The notes below the pieces were generated by a model. The model had not been told where the DNA came from and made no database searches. It saw only the letters and a list, made by a program, of their open reading frames with translations. The position numbers were made by a program, and so were the translations under genes. A stretch of DNA of 64,000 bases from an uncultured Paracoccaceae bacterium (GTDB taxonomy: Bacteria; Pseudomonadota; Alphaproteobacteria; Rhodobacterales; Rhodobacteraceae). How positions within the stretch are numbered: the first letter of the stretch is position 1; every line of letters begins with the position of its first letter. Of the stretch, positions 56,639-64,000 are shown piece by piece. Where the stretch lies: the NCBI GenBank assembly GCA_947499725.1, contig CANMPK010000002.1, positions 1-64,000 on the forward strand, written 5' to 3'.

Positions 56639-57631
56639 ATGCAAACGGTCACACCTTCACAGACATCCGCTCAACTGCCCCAAGCGGTCGAGCCCCGCAA
56701 TCCCGGGATGCCCCTCGATCTAGAGTGGGTGCGCGGCGTGCAAGCCAATACATCTGCCATCGAAAGACGCGCCAAAACCCTGCCAGGGCGGCGCTCGGTC
56801 AAGAAAGATCACCAAGCCGCTTGGCTGCTCAAGGCGATCTCGATGATCGACCTCACCACGCTCTCCGGCGATGACACCGAAGGCCGCGTGCAACGCCTGT
56901 GCAGCAAAGCCAAACAGCCCGTGCGCGCTGATCTGCTAAGCACTCTCGGCCTGCCAGACCTAACCACCGGCGCGATCTGCGTCTATCACGATATGGTCGA
57001 AACAGCTGTAACCGCCTTACAAGGCACCGGCATTCCGGTGGCAGCCGTGTCCACTGGCTTTCCGGCGGGTTTGTCTCCGTTTCACTTGCGTGTCGAAGAA
57101 ATCCGCCAATCCGTGGCCGCTGGCGCCAAGGAAATCGACATCGTCATCACCCGCCGCCACGTGCTGCAAGGCAATTGGCAGGCGCTGTATGATGAAATGA
57201 AAGCCTTCCGCGAAGCCTGCGGAGATGCCCATGTCAAAGCCATCTTGGCCACGGGCGAGCTCGGCAGCCTGCGCAACGTCGCCCGCGCCTCGCTGGTCTG
57301 CATGATGGCGGGCGCTGATTTCATCAAAACCTCCACCGGCAAAGAAAGCGTCAACGCCACCCTGCCGGTGTCCCTCGTGATGATCCGCGCCATCCGCGAC
57401 TATTACGACCGCACCGGCTATCGCGTCGGCTACAAACCCGCCGGCGGCATTTCCAAAGCCAAAGACGCGCTGGTCTACCTCTCCCTGATCAAAGACGAAC
57501 TGGGCGATCGCTGGCTCCAGCCAGACCTCTTCCGCTTTGGCGCATCCTCATTGCTGGGTGATATTGAACGCCAGCTCGAACACCACGTCACCGGCAACTA
57601 CTCTGCCGGTTACCGCCACGCGATGGGTTAA
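56639..57631 (+). CDS. deoC: Deoxyribose-phosphate aldolase
   Basis: This 330-residue enzyme splits deoxyribose 5-phosphate into glyceraldehyde 3-phosphate and acetaldehyde. The Schiff-base Lys is in 'ADFIKTSTGKESVNATLP', and the second Lys in 'GYRVGYKPAGGIS'. The conserved Asp is in 'AKEIDIVITR'. The N-terminus is about 70 residues longer than in short DeoC forms. The downstream aldehyde dehydrogenase, 11 bp away, would oxidise the acetaldehyde. Confidence 0.95.
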   Translation: MQTVTPSQTSAQLPQAVEPRNPGMPLDLEWVRGVQANTSAIERRAKTLPGRRSVKKDHQAAWLLKAISMIDLTTLSGDDTEGRVQRLCSKAKQPVRADLLSTLGLPDLTTGAICVYHDMVETAVTALQGTGIPVAAVSTGFPAGLSPFHLRVEEIRQSVAAGAKEIDIVITRRHVLQGNWQALYDEMKAFREACGDAHVKAILATGELGSLRNVARASLVCMMAGADFIKTSTGKESVNATLPVSLVMIRAIRDYYDRTGYRVGYKPAGGISKAKDALVYLSLIKDELGDRWLQPDLFRFGASSLLGDIERQLEHHVTGNYSAGYRHAMG

Positions 57632-57642
57632 GGACGAAAACG

Positions 57643-59991
57643 ATGACTTCCGTAAAAGAGATTTTCGACACGATGGACTACGGCGCCGCCCCTGAATCCG
57701 CGGCAGACGCCCTCGCATGGCTGGTGGATCAAGGCAGCAGCTTTGGCCACTTTATCAATGGCAAATTCACAGAGGCCACTGAAAGCTTTGAAAGCAAAAA
57801 CCCAGCCAACGGCGAAGTACTGGCAAACCTGTCGCAAGCCAGCGAAGCCGATGTAAACGCCGCGGTCAAAGCCGCCCGCAGCGCCCAAGGCAAATGGGCC
57901 GCCCTGCCCGGCCATCAACGCGCGCGCTTTATGTATGCGATTGCTCGCCTGATCCAAAAACACGCCCGCCTCTTTGCGGTGCTGGAAACATTGGACAACG
58001 GCAAACCGATCCGCGAAAGCCGCGACATCGATATCCCGCTGGTGCATCGCCACTTCTACTATCACGCGGGCATGGCCCAACTGATGGAAGCCGAATTGCC
58101 CGACCGCGACGCCATCGGCGTCTGCGGCCAGATCATCCCATGGAACTTCCCGCTGCTGATGCTGGCATGGAAAGTCGCGCCCGCCATCGCCATGGGCAAC
58201 ACCGTAGTTCTGAAGCCAGCCGAATACACCAGCCTCACTGCCTTGCTATTCGCTGACATCTGCCGCCAAGCCGGCCTGCCAAAGGGCGTTGTGAACATCG
58301 TCACCGGTGATGGCGCCGTGGGCGAGTTGATCGTCAATCACAAAGACATCGATAAAATCGCCTTCACAGGATCTACATCCGTGGGCCGCAAAATCCGCGA
58401 GGCCACCGCAGGCTCCGGCAAGGCGCTCACACTCGAACTGGGCGGCAAGTCGCCCTACATCGTCTTTGACGACGCCGATATCGACAGCGCCATCGAAGGC
58501 CTCGTCGATGCAATCTGGTTTAACCAAGGCCAAGTCTGCTGCGCCGGTTCGCGCCTTCTGGTGCAAGAAGGCATCGCAGATAAGTTCTACGCCAAGCTCA
58601 AAACCCGCATGGACGGTCTGCGCATCGGCAACCCGCTCGACAAATGCATCGACGTGGGCGCCATCGTTGACCCCGTGCAATTGCAAACCATCACCCAGAT
58701 GGTCGACACCAACACCGACGGCGAAACGCACCAAGCCAAAATCGACATGCCAGAGGGCGGCTGTTTCTACCCGCCCACCCTGATCACCGGCCTGTCCACC
58801 GCATCGACCTTGATGCAAGAAGAAATCTTCGGCCCCGTGCTCTGCGCCATGACCTTCCGCACCCCAGCCGAGGTGGTCGAGCTGGCCAACAACACCCGCT
58901 ACGGGCTGGCCGCCACGGTCTGGACAGAAAACGTCAACCTCGCCCTCGACATCGCCCCGAAACTCACCGCTGGTGTGGTCTGGGTGAATGCCACCAACCT
59001 ATTTGACGCCGCCGCTGGCTTTGGCGGCGTGCGCGAAAGCGGCTTTGGCCGTGAAGGCGGATGGGAAGGGCTGCAAGCCTATACCAAACCGATCAACGCG
59101 CCCAAGAAACTCGCCAAGATCGAGGCGTTCACGGGCGACGATACCCCAACCGATCCCCTAGACCGCACGGCCAAGCTTTACATCGGCGGCAAACAAGCCC
59201 GTCCAGATGGCGGCTATTCGCAGAACGTCTACACCGCCAAAGGCAAGCTGTTGGGCCAAGCCCCAATCGCCAACCGCAAAGACATCCGCAACGCGGTCGA
59301 GGCAGCAGCAGGCGCAAAAGCATGGGCCAAAACCACCGGCCATTTGCGCGCGCAAATCCTGTATTACATCGCCGAAAACCTATCAGCCCGCGCCGATGAA
59401 TTCGCATCCCGCATCGATGCCCTCACCGGCAAGAAAGGCGGCGCAAACGAAGTGCAACAGGCCATCTCGCGCCTCTTCACCTATGCCGCTTGGGCCGACA
59501 AATACGACGGCCAAGTGCACGGCGTTCCGATCCGCGGCGTCGCTTTGGCGATGAAAGAACCAGTCGGCGTCATCGGCGCGATCTGCCCAGACGAGGCACC
59601 CTTGCTGGGCCTCATCTCGCTGATGGCGCCTGCCATCGCAATGAGCAACCGCGTGGTCCTCACCGCGTCTGAAGCCTTCCCACTGGCCGCGCTGGATTTC
59701 TACCAAGTGCTAGAAACCTCCGATGTGCCAGCGGGCGTGGTGAACATCGTTACAGGCGATCACGCGGAACTCGCCAAAACCCTCTCCGATCACTTGAACG
59801 TCGATGCGGTCTGGAGCTTCAGTAGCGCTGACATCTCCGGCGCCATCGAAGCGGGCAGCGCCGGCAACCTGAAACGCACCTGGGTCAACAACGGCCAAGC
59901 GCGCGATTGGTCCGGCCCGGACGGCGAAGGCCGCCTGTTCTTGGAAGCCGCAACCGAGGTCAAAAACATCTGGGTGCCCTACGGCGAATAA
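57643..59991 (+). CDS. Fused double aldehyde dehydrogenase, C-terminal half catalytically degenerate
   Basis: This is a 782-residue protein. Residues 1-500 form a full aldehyde dehydrogenase with catalytic Cys in 'NQGQVCCAGSRLLV' and Glu in 'LTLELGGKSPYIVF'. Residues 505-782 repeat the NAD-binding part of the fold ('EPVGVIGAICPDEAPLLG', 'VPAGVVNIVTGDHAEL'). They stop where the catalytic domain should begin, and the NNGQxC motif reads 'NNGQARDW' without Cys. It is paired with deoC, so acetaldehyde from deoxyribose breakdown is a likely substrate. Confidence 0.92.
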   Translation: MTSVKEIFDTMDYGAAPESAADALAWLVDQGSSFGHFINGKFTEATESFESKNPANGEVLANLSQASEADVNAAVKAARSAQGKWAALPGHQRARFMYAIARLIQKHARLFAVLETLDNGKPIRESRDIDIPLVHRHFYYHAGMAQLMEAELPDRDAIGVCGQIIPWNFPLLMLAWKVAPAIAMGNTVVLKPAEYTSLTALLFADICRQAGLPKGVVNIVTGDGAVGELIVNHKDIDKIAFTGSTSVGRKIREATAGSGKALTLELGGKSPYIVFDDADIDSAIEGLVDAIWFNQGQVCCAGSRLLVQEGIADKFYAKLKTRMDGLRIGNPLDKCIDVGAIVDPVQLQTITQMVDTNTDGETHQAKIDMPEGGCFYPPTLITGLSTASTLMQEEIFGPVLCAMTFRTPAEVVELANNTRYGLAATVWTENVNLALDIAPKLTAGVVWVNATNLFDAAAGFGGVRESGFGREGGWEGLQAYTKPINAPKKLAKIEAFTGDDTPTDPLDRTAKLYIGGKQARPDGGYSQNVYTAKGKLLGQAPIANRKDIRNAVEAAAGAKAWAKTTGHLRAQILYYIAENLSARADEFASRIDALTGKKGGANEVQQAISRLFTYAAWADKYDGQVHGVPIRGVALAMKEPVGVIGAICPDEAPLLGLISLMAPAIAMSNRVVLTASEAFPLAALDFYQVLETSDVPAGVVNIVTGDHAELAKTLSDHLNVDAVWSFSSADISGAIEAGSAGNLKRTWVNNGQARDWSGPDGEGRLFLEAATEVKNIWVPYGE

Positions 59992-60013
59992 GCCCAAACC
60001 ATCCAACCAAAAC

Positions 60014-60044
60014 AAAACGCCCCGCCAAATCAGCGGGGCGTTTT
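60014..60044. terminator. Bidirectional terminator
   Basis: AAAACGCCCCGC (60014-60025) and GCGGGGCGTTTT (60033-60044) form a 12-bp perfect stem with a 7-nt loop. T-rich ends face both ways. It serves the convergent aldehyde dehydrogenase and M16 protease genes. Confidence 0.9.
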
Positions 60045-60065
60045 CACATTCAAATCCAGCAGGTC

Positions 60066-61367
60066 TTAGCCGCCTTCAGCAGGCTGGCCGACCACCACGA
60101 AATGCAAATCCTCCGGACGCATAATCCGCGCAGCCACGCGTTTCACATCGTCCAACGTCACCGCATTCACCTTGTCATTGCGTGTCGCAGCATAATCCAG
60201 CGGCAGATCATCCATCTGCATCCCCACCAGAATATTCGCAATCGGCCCATTGCCATCAAAGCGCAGCGGATAGGCGCCCGTCAGGTACGTCTTTGCACGG
60301 CTCAACTCATCCTCGCTTGGACCTTCCGTCGCCATGCGCGTCCACTCATCACGGATCACATCAATCGCCTGACCAATGCGATCATTGGCACTGGCGACAC
60401 GGCCCAGATACAGCTCTCCCAGATCCTTCGGGATCAAGAAAGTGCTGATCCCATAGGTCAGCCCACGCTTCTCACGCACCTCATGCATCAGGCGATTGTC
60501 AAACCCGCCCGCACCCATGATCACGTTCAGCACATAGGCCGCAAAGAAATCCTCGTCATGGCGTTCGATCCCTTCATGGCCAAACAAAGCCACCGATTGC
60601 GGCGTGGCGAAATCCACCACAGTCTGACCACCGCTCAACGCATATTCAGCTTCCGCAGGCAAAGGCGCGCCCGTCAAAGGCAAGCCATCCAGAAGATCAT
60701 CCAACACCTGCCCCAGCTCTTCAGGAGTGATATCCCCCACGGCCGACACGTAAATCCGATCCAGCGCCATCGCATTCTGATGCGCCGTCACAATATCATC
60801 GCGCGTCAACGCACCAACACTGTCTTCGGTGCCGCGAATGGGCGTCGCATAGGGGTGATCGCCAAAAGCCAAAGCATTAAAGGTCTGGCTCGCAATCCGG
60901 TTCGGATCTTTCGCATCCGATTGAATAACCGACACCACCTGCGCCTTCACTCGATCAATCGAGACCTGATCAAACCGTGGCAGCACAACAGACTGGCGGA
61001 ACAGATCCAAAGCCTCTTCGCGGTTCTCACTTAGAAACTTCGCCGAAATCGACACCGCATCATCATAAACGTCATAATCATACTGCGCCGCCAATTCTTC
61101 AGCCGCGCGCGCAAAATCCTGCGCGTCCATGTCGCCGGTGCCTTCTTCCAGCAAGCCCACCATCAAATTGGTCGCCCCGCGCTTACCTGGCAAATCCAAG
61201 CTACCCCCACCTTTGAACCGCAGCTCCAAAGCCACAAAGGGGATCGAGTGTTCTTCCACCAGCCAAGCCTTCACACCTTTCGGGCTGGTGACTTCCTGAA
61301 TGGCGATCTCAGCGCGCAACGGCAAAGCGGCCAGCGCCAATGCAGCGGCCAATACAAAACGCATCAT
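60066..61367 (-). CDS. M16 family protein without zinc-binding motif (inactive partner)
   Basis: This 433-residue protein has a signal peptide ('LAAALALAALPLRAEI') and an M16 peptidase fold. Where the HxxEH motif should be it reads 'NLMVGLLEEG', so it lacks the metal site. Paired M16 proteins form heterodimers with one active and one inactive chain. It overlaps the active partner's stop by 4 bp (ATGA), which supports a 1:1 complex in the periplasm. Confidence 0.93.
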   Translation of the reverse strand: MMRFVLAAALALAALPLRAEIAIQEVTSPKGVKAWLVEEHSIPFVALELRFKGGGSLDLPGKRGATNLMVGLLEEGTGDMDAQDFARAAEELAAQYDYDVYDDAVSISAKFLSENREEALDLFRQSVVLPRFDQVSIDRVKAQVVSVIQSDAKDPNRIASQTFNALAFGDHPYATPIRGTEDSVGALTRDDIVTAHQNAMALDRIYVSAVGDITPEELGQVLDDLLDGLPLTGAPLPAEAEYALSGGQTVVDFATPQSVALFGHEGIERHDEDFFAAYVLNVIMGAGGFDNRLMHEVREKRGLTYGISTFLIPKDLGELYLGRVASANDRIGQAIDVIRDEWTRMATEGPSEDELSRAKTYLTGAYPLRFDGNGPIANILVGMQMDDLPLDYAATRNDKVNAVTLDDVKRVAARIMRPEDLHFVVVGQPAEGG

Positions 61368-62719
61368 TGCGACACCTCCTTGCTAGTCTCTTCCACGGCT
61401 TCCGGTTTCATCAACCAACCGGTGACGGATTTATTGATATCAAACACCTCTTTCGCAGCCGCGATGATCTCCTCTTCGGTGATCGACTGCAAAATTTCAG
61501 GCCATTCGCGCACATCCTGCACGGTCAAACCACTGGTCAAAGCGCGGCCATAGCGGTTGCCCACATTGTCAGCTTGGTCGCGCGCATAGATCTGGCTGGC
61601 ACGCAGCTGCATCTTGATGCGCTCCAAATGCGCACTATCCACGCCGTCTTCGATGAACTTGGCAACAGTGGCATCCATGGCCGCCTCACCCTCTTCCAAA
61701 GAAATCCCGCGTGCTGGCACAATGATCAAATCAAAGGTCGTGTCATCCAAAGACAAGCCACGATAATAGGCCGTCACATACACCGCCTGCTGCGTGCCAA
61801 ACTGCAATTCTTTCGCCAGAACCGAGTTCGGCCCATTGCCCAAAAGGTTCGCCAGCAACATCAATGACGCCGCCTTGCGCTGATCCCCAGAATCTCGCTC
61901 CGGCGCCAGATAAGACCGCGACACATATTCCTGCGACACACGCGGATCACGATACTGCAAACGCCGCGGAGACAGTTGCGGTGGCTCTTGCGGACGCACG
62001 CGTTCTTCCAGCTCAGGATTGGCAGGGATCACGCCGTAATAGGTTTCCGCCAGCGCCTTCACCTCGTCCGGCGTCACATCACCGGCGACAACCAGCACCG
62101 CATTATTGGGCGCATAGAACCGCTCGTAAAAGGCCATCGTGTCTTCAAGGTCCAGCTGCTCCATCTCGTGCTTCCAGCCAATGATCGGCACACCATAGCG
62201 ATGGTTCATATACTGCGCAGCCGTGGCTTGTTCGCGAAACAAAGCCCCCGCGCTGTTTTCCGTGCGCTGATTGCGCTCTTCCAAGATCACATCCCGCTCG
62301 GTCAGAATATCGTCTTCGATGATGCGGATATTCACCATACGGTCGCTTTCCATCTGCATCATCAGCTCCAGCCGATCCGCCGCCACGCGTTGGTGATAGG
62401 CCGTGTAATCGAGGCTGGTGAACGCATTGTCCTGCCCACCATTGGCCGTGACAATCTGAGAAAACTCACCGGATTCCAAAGTGTCCGTCGCCTTGAACAT
62501 CAAGTGTTCCAGAAAATGCGCTACGCCAGAGACGCCCGCCGGCTCATCCGCCGACCCCGCTTTGTACCAGACCATATGCATAACAACCGGCGCACGGTGA
62601 TCTTCCACCACGACCACCTGCATCCCATTATCCAGCATGAAATCCGTCACAGCCTCTTGGGCTCGAAGCGGTAAAGCTGCCAAGGCAGCCAGTCCCGCCA
62701 GCATAAACATACGCCGCAT
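61364..62719 (-). CDS. M16 zinc metallopeptidase (active partner)
   Basis: This 451-residue protein begins with a signal peptide ('MFMLAGLAALAALPLRAQ'). The inverted zinc motif HxxEH is intact in 'GVAHFLEHLMFKATDT', and the third ligand Glu lies about 76 residues later, near 'ERDVILEERNQR'. It probably degrades peptides in the periplasm together with the downstream inactive partner. The operon is driven from the 192-bp gap upstream. Confidence 0.93.
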   Translation of the reverse strand: MRRMFMLAGLAALAALPLRAQEAVTDFMLDNGMQVVVVEDHRAPVVMHMVWYKAGSADEPAGVSGVAHFLEHLMFKATDTLESGEFSQIVTANGGQDNAFTSLDYTAYHQRVAADRLELMMQMESDRMVNIRIIEDDILTERDVILEERNQRTENSAGALFREQATAAQYMNHRYGVPIIGWKHEMEQLDLEDTMAFYERFYAPNNAVLVVAGDVTPDEVKALAETYYGVIPANPELEERVRPQEPPQLSPRRLQYRDPRVSQEYVSRSYLAPERDSGDQRKAASLMLLANLLGNGPNSVLAKELQFGTQQAVYVTAYYRGLSLDDTTFDLIIVPARGISLEEGEAAMDATVAKFIEDGVDSAHLERIKMQLRASQIYARDQADNVGNRYGRALTSGLTVQDVREWPEILQSITEEEIIAAAKEVFDINKSVTGWLMKPEAVEETSKEVSQ

Positions 62720-62838
62720 AGCGTCTCCTCTTGCGATTTAAGATGATAGTTACGCCCTATTCACGCCGCTTCAACCCTGCTGGCGCGATCGTGAGGAGGG
62801 TTTATGACATTTCACCAAAGGCAAGAGGCCACGTCTGC

Positions 62839-62870
62839 GCATCGCCCTCCTACGGGAGGTGGGCCGATGC
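62839..62870. repeat. Hairpin with CCTACGG-like borders
   Basis: GCATCG (62839-62844) pairs with CGATGC (62865-62870). The inner CCTCC/GGAGG (62846-62850, 62855-62859) closes a TACG loop. CCTACGG occurs just beyond it (about 62876-62882), as at the palindromes near 4816-4872. It lies between two co-directional genes. Confidence 0.5.
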
Positions 62871-62911
62871 CCAAACCTACGGTCCGGGGCCAGTCGTCAA
62901 ATTAGATAAAC

Positions 62912-63427
62912 TTATGGCGCTGGTGGTGCCGTTGGCGTTTTCACACCAGCCGCGCGCCAGCGAGACAGCTCGCGACCCGCGTTCAGGTGATAACGGCGGT
63001 ACACTTCGTTGTACCGATCCGGATTGGCCAAACGCCAACCAGTGAACCGCGCAAAGTTACCACGGATCTTTTCATCATCTTGCGCCAGTTGCTCGCGAAT
63101 GCCAGCACCGCTGCCAGACCGTGCTGCATAGGAAACCAAAGCACTGTCAGATGACGGGAAAGACCCATCCGCGCTTGGATTGTCTGCACGACCACCCAAA
63201 GCCACAGCCACATCCGCAAACGGATCTTGATCTGTCAGGTTGCTGCCACCCGGCGTTGGGGCAGGCAGTTCGGCATAGGTTTCAGGCGCAGTCAAAGGCT
63301 TGCTCGGAATAATCGCAAATTCATCTGGTCCATTGTCGCCAGAATCCAACACACGAATGCCGCGCTCGTTCGCACAAGCAGACACCAAAAGTGCCATTCC
63401 TACCAAGACCACGCGGGCTATGCGCAT
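62912..63427 (-). CDS. DUF3035-like lipoprotein
   Basis: This 171-residue protein has a lipoprotein signal ('VLVGMALLVSAC', Cys18). The body contains 'GPDEFAIIPSKPLTAPETY' and a C-terminal helix-rich part ending in a Pro/Ala tail. It resembles DUF3035 proteins found in this group next to lspA and M16 proteases. No function is known. It starts 50 bp after the lspA stop, probably in the same transcript. Confidence 0.85.
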   Translation of the reverse strand: MRIARVVLVGMALLVSACANERGIRVLDSGDNGPDEFAIIPSKPLTAPETYAELPAPTPGGSNLTDQDPFADVAVALGGRADNPSADGSFPSSDSALVSYAARSGSGAGIREQLAQDDEKIRGNFARFTGWRLANPDRYNEVYRRYHLNAGRELSRWRAAGVKTPTAPPAP

Positions 63428-63477
63428 TGCTCAACTCCTGCCATTTCCGACAGCTTTAACGTATCCTGTCGCTGTCG

Positions 63478-63948
63478 TCACGCCTGCTTTTGCTCTCCGC
63501 CCCAAATGGCAAGACCCAGCGCACCGGCGAAGATCGTAATATCAGCCACGTTAAAGGCATAAGGGTTCACAAACCCACAGCAAGACATATTCAGAAAATC
63601 CGCCACCGCGCCATACAGCACGCGATCCACGACATTGCCCAGCGCGCCGCCAATCAGCAAACCGCCAGAGATCAAACCCAGCTTGCCCGGGCGATCCTTC
63701 AACATCCAAAAATAAACAAAGGTACAAATCGCAACGGCCACCCCAATCAGCAGCCATTTCGCCAGCACCGAGCTATCAGACAACAGACCGAAGTTGATGC
63801 CACGGTTCCAAGCCATGTGGAAATTCAACAAAGGCGGCAGCACTTCAATGCGCCCCACTTCGCTTAGGTTCAGGCCATGTACCACAAAGTACTTGCTCGC
63901 CTGATCCACAAGAAACGCCCAAAAGCCTGCCCAAAACACCAGTTTCAT
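63478..63948 (-). CDS. lspA: Lipoprotein signal peptidase (signal peptidase II)
   Basis: This 156-residue membrane protein has four transmembrane segments. The catalytic Asp residues are in 'LGNVVDRVLYGAVADFL' and 'YAFNVADITIF'. The N-terminal motif 'DQASKYFV' is also typical. It removes signal peptides from lipoproteins such as the DUF3035 product encoded just downstream. Confidence 0.95.
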   Translation of the reverse strand: MKLVFWAGFWAFLVDQASKYFVVHGLNLSEVGRIEVLPPLLNFHMAWNRGINFGLLSDSSVLAKWLLIGVAVAICTFVYFWMLKDRPGKLGLISGGLLIGGALGNVVDRVLYGAVADFLNMSCCGFVNPYAFNVADITIFAGALGLAIWGGEQKQA

Positions 63949-64000
63949 CGCCCGGTCCTCTACATTGTCCCATACGGGTCCCTGGCTGGGCCTATCGCCT

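Overview
The window is a chromosomal segment of an alphaproteobacterium, almost certainly Rhodobacterales (Roseobacter group). This rests on gene content and order: rpsT-dnaA-dnaN-recF-gyrB, divergent mutM and ubiE-ubiB, msrP-msrQ, a DUF3035 lipoprotein, a Hint-domain protein, a GT14-type glycosyltransferase beside a sulfotransferase, and dense use of GANTC motifs, the target of the alphaproteobacterial CcrM methylase. Base composition is moderately GC-rich and fairly even. One gene (21873-22925) is visibly more AT-rich and may be a recent arrival.

Layout. 1-345: intergenic DNA with a likely stable-RNA promoter firing leftwards out of the window and a GANTC-rich inverted repeat. 346-3462: msrQ, msrP (periplasmic methionine sulfoxide repair) and an FMN/glutamate-synthase-family membrane protein. 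3768-10856: VOC protein, DnaQ-like exonuclease, clpB, a tandem pair of small paralogous unknown genes, pyrF, a Nudix hydrolase and dinB. 11012-13865: an Rrf2 regulator with an AhpD-like gene, rpiB, an N-formylglutamate amidohydrolase, tRNA-Val(GAC) and rpmJ. 14067-21714: Hint-domain protein, LysR regulator, WGR-like small protein, a lone formate dehydrogenase alpha subunit, histidine phosphatase, zinc-finger protein and a lone ABC ATPase. 21873-25536: the unknown AT-richer gene, the GT14 glycosyltransferase and the divergent sulfotransferase. 25782-38388: adenosine kinase, nth, Ada-like methyltransferase, OmpA lipoprotein, a divergent FAD-oxidase/mnmD pair resembling a split MnmC, DMT transporter, lytic transglycosylase, dapA, ubiB, ubiE, mutM. 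38452-47612: enoyl-CoA hydratase, rpsT, dnaA, dnaN, recF, an inositol-monophosphatase-family gene on the opposite strand, gyrB. 47728-63948: succinate-semialdehyde dehydrogenase, rmuC, mutL, a four-gene Mn/Zn ABC operon under a twin Fur-family operator, deoC with a fused double aldehyde dehydrogenase, a paired M16 protease operon, the DUF3035 lipoprotein and lspA.

The window is rich in DNA maintenance (clpB, dinB, nth, Ada-like, mutM, mutL, rmuC, dnaA/N, recF, gyrB). I see no CRISPR array, insertion sequence, prophage or clearly new multi-gene system. The most unusual signals are non-coding: a ribosome-binding-site-sequestering hairpin at recF, dense GANTC clusters around rpsT-dnaA and two other places, a seven-copy dispersed intergenic repeat (core AGGTATTT-N4/5-CCAAGAA), tandem palindromes after the exonuclease gene, a terminator-like hairpin inside the tRNA-Val leader, and two candidate structured RNAs (15364-15510 and 25673-25725).
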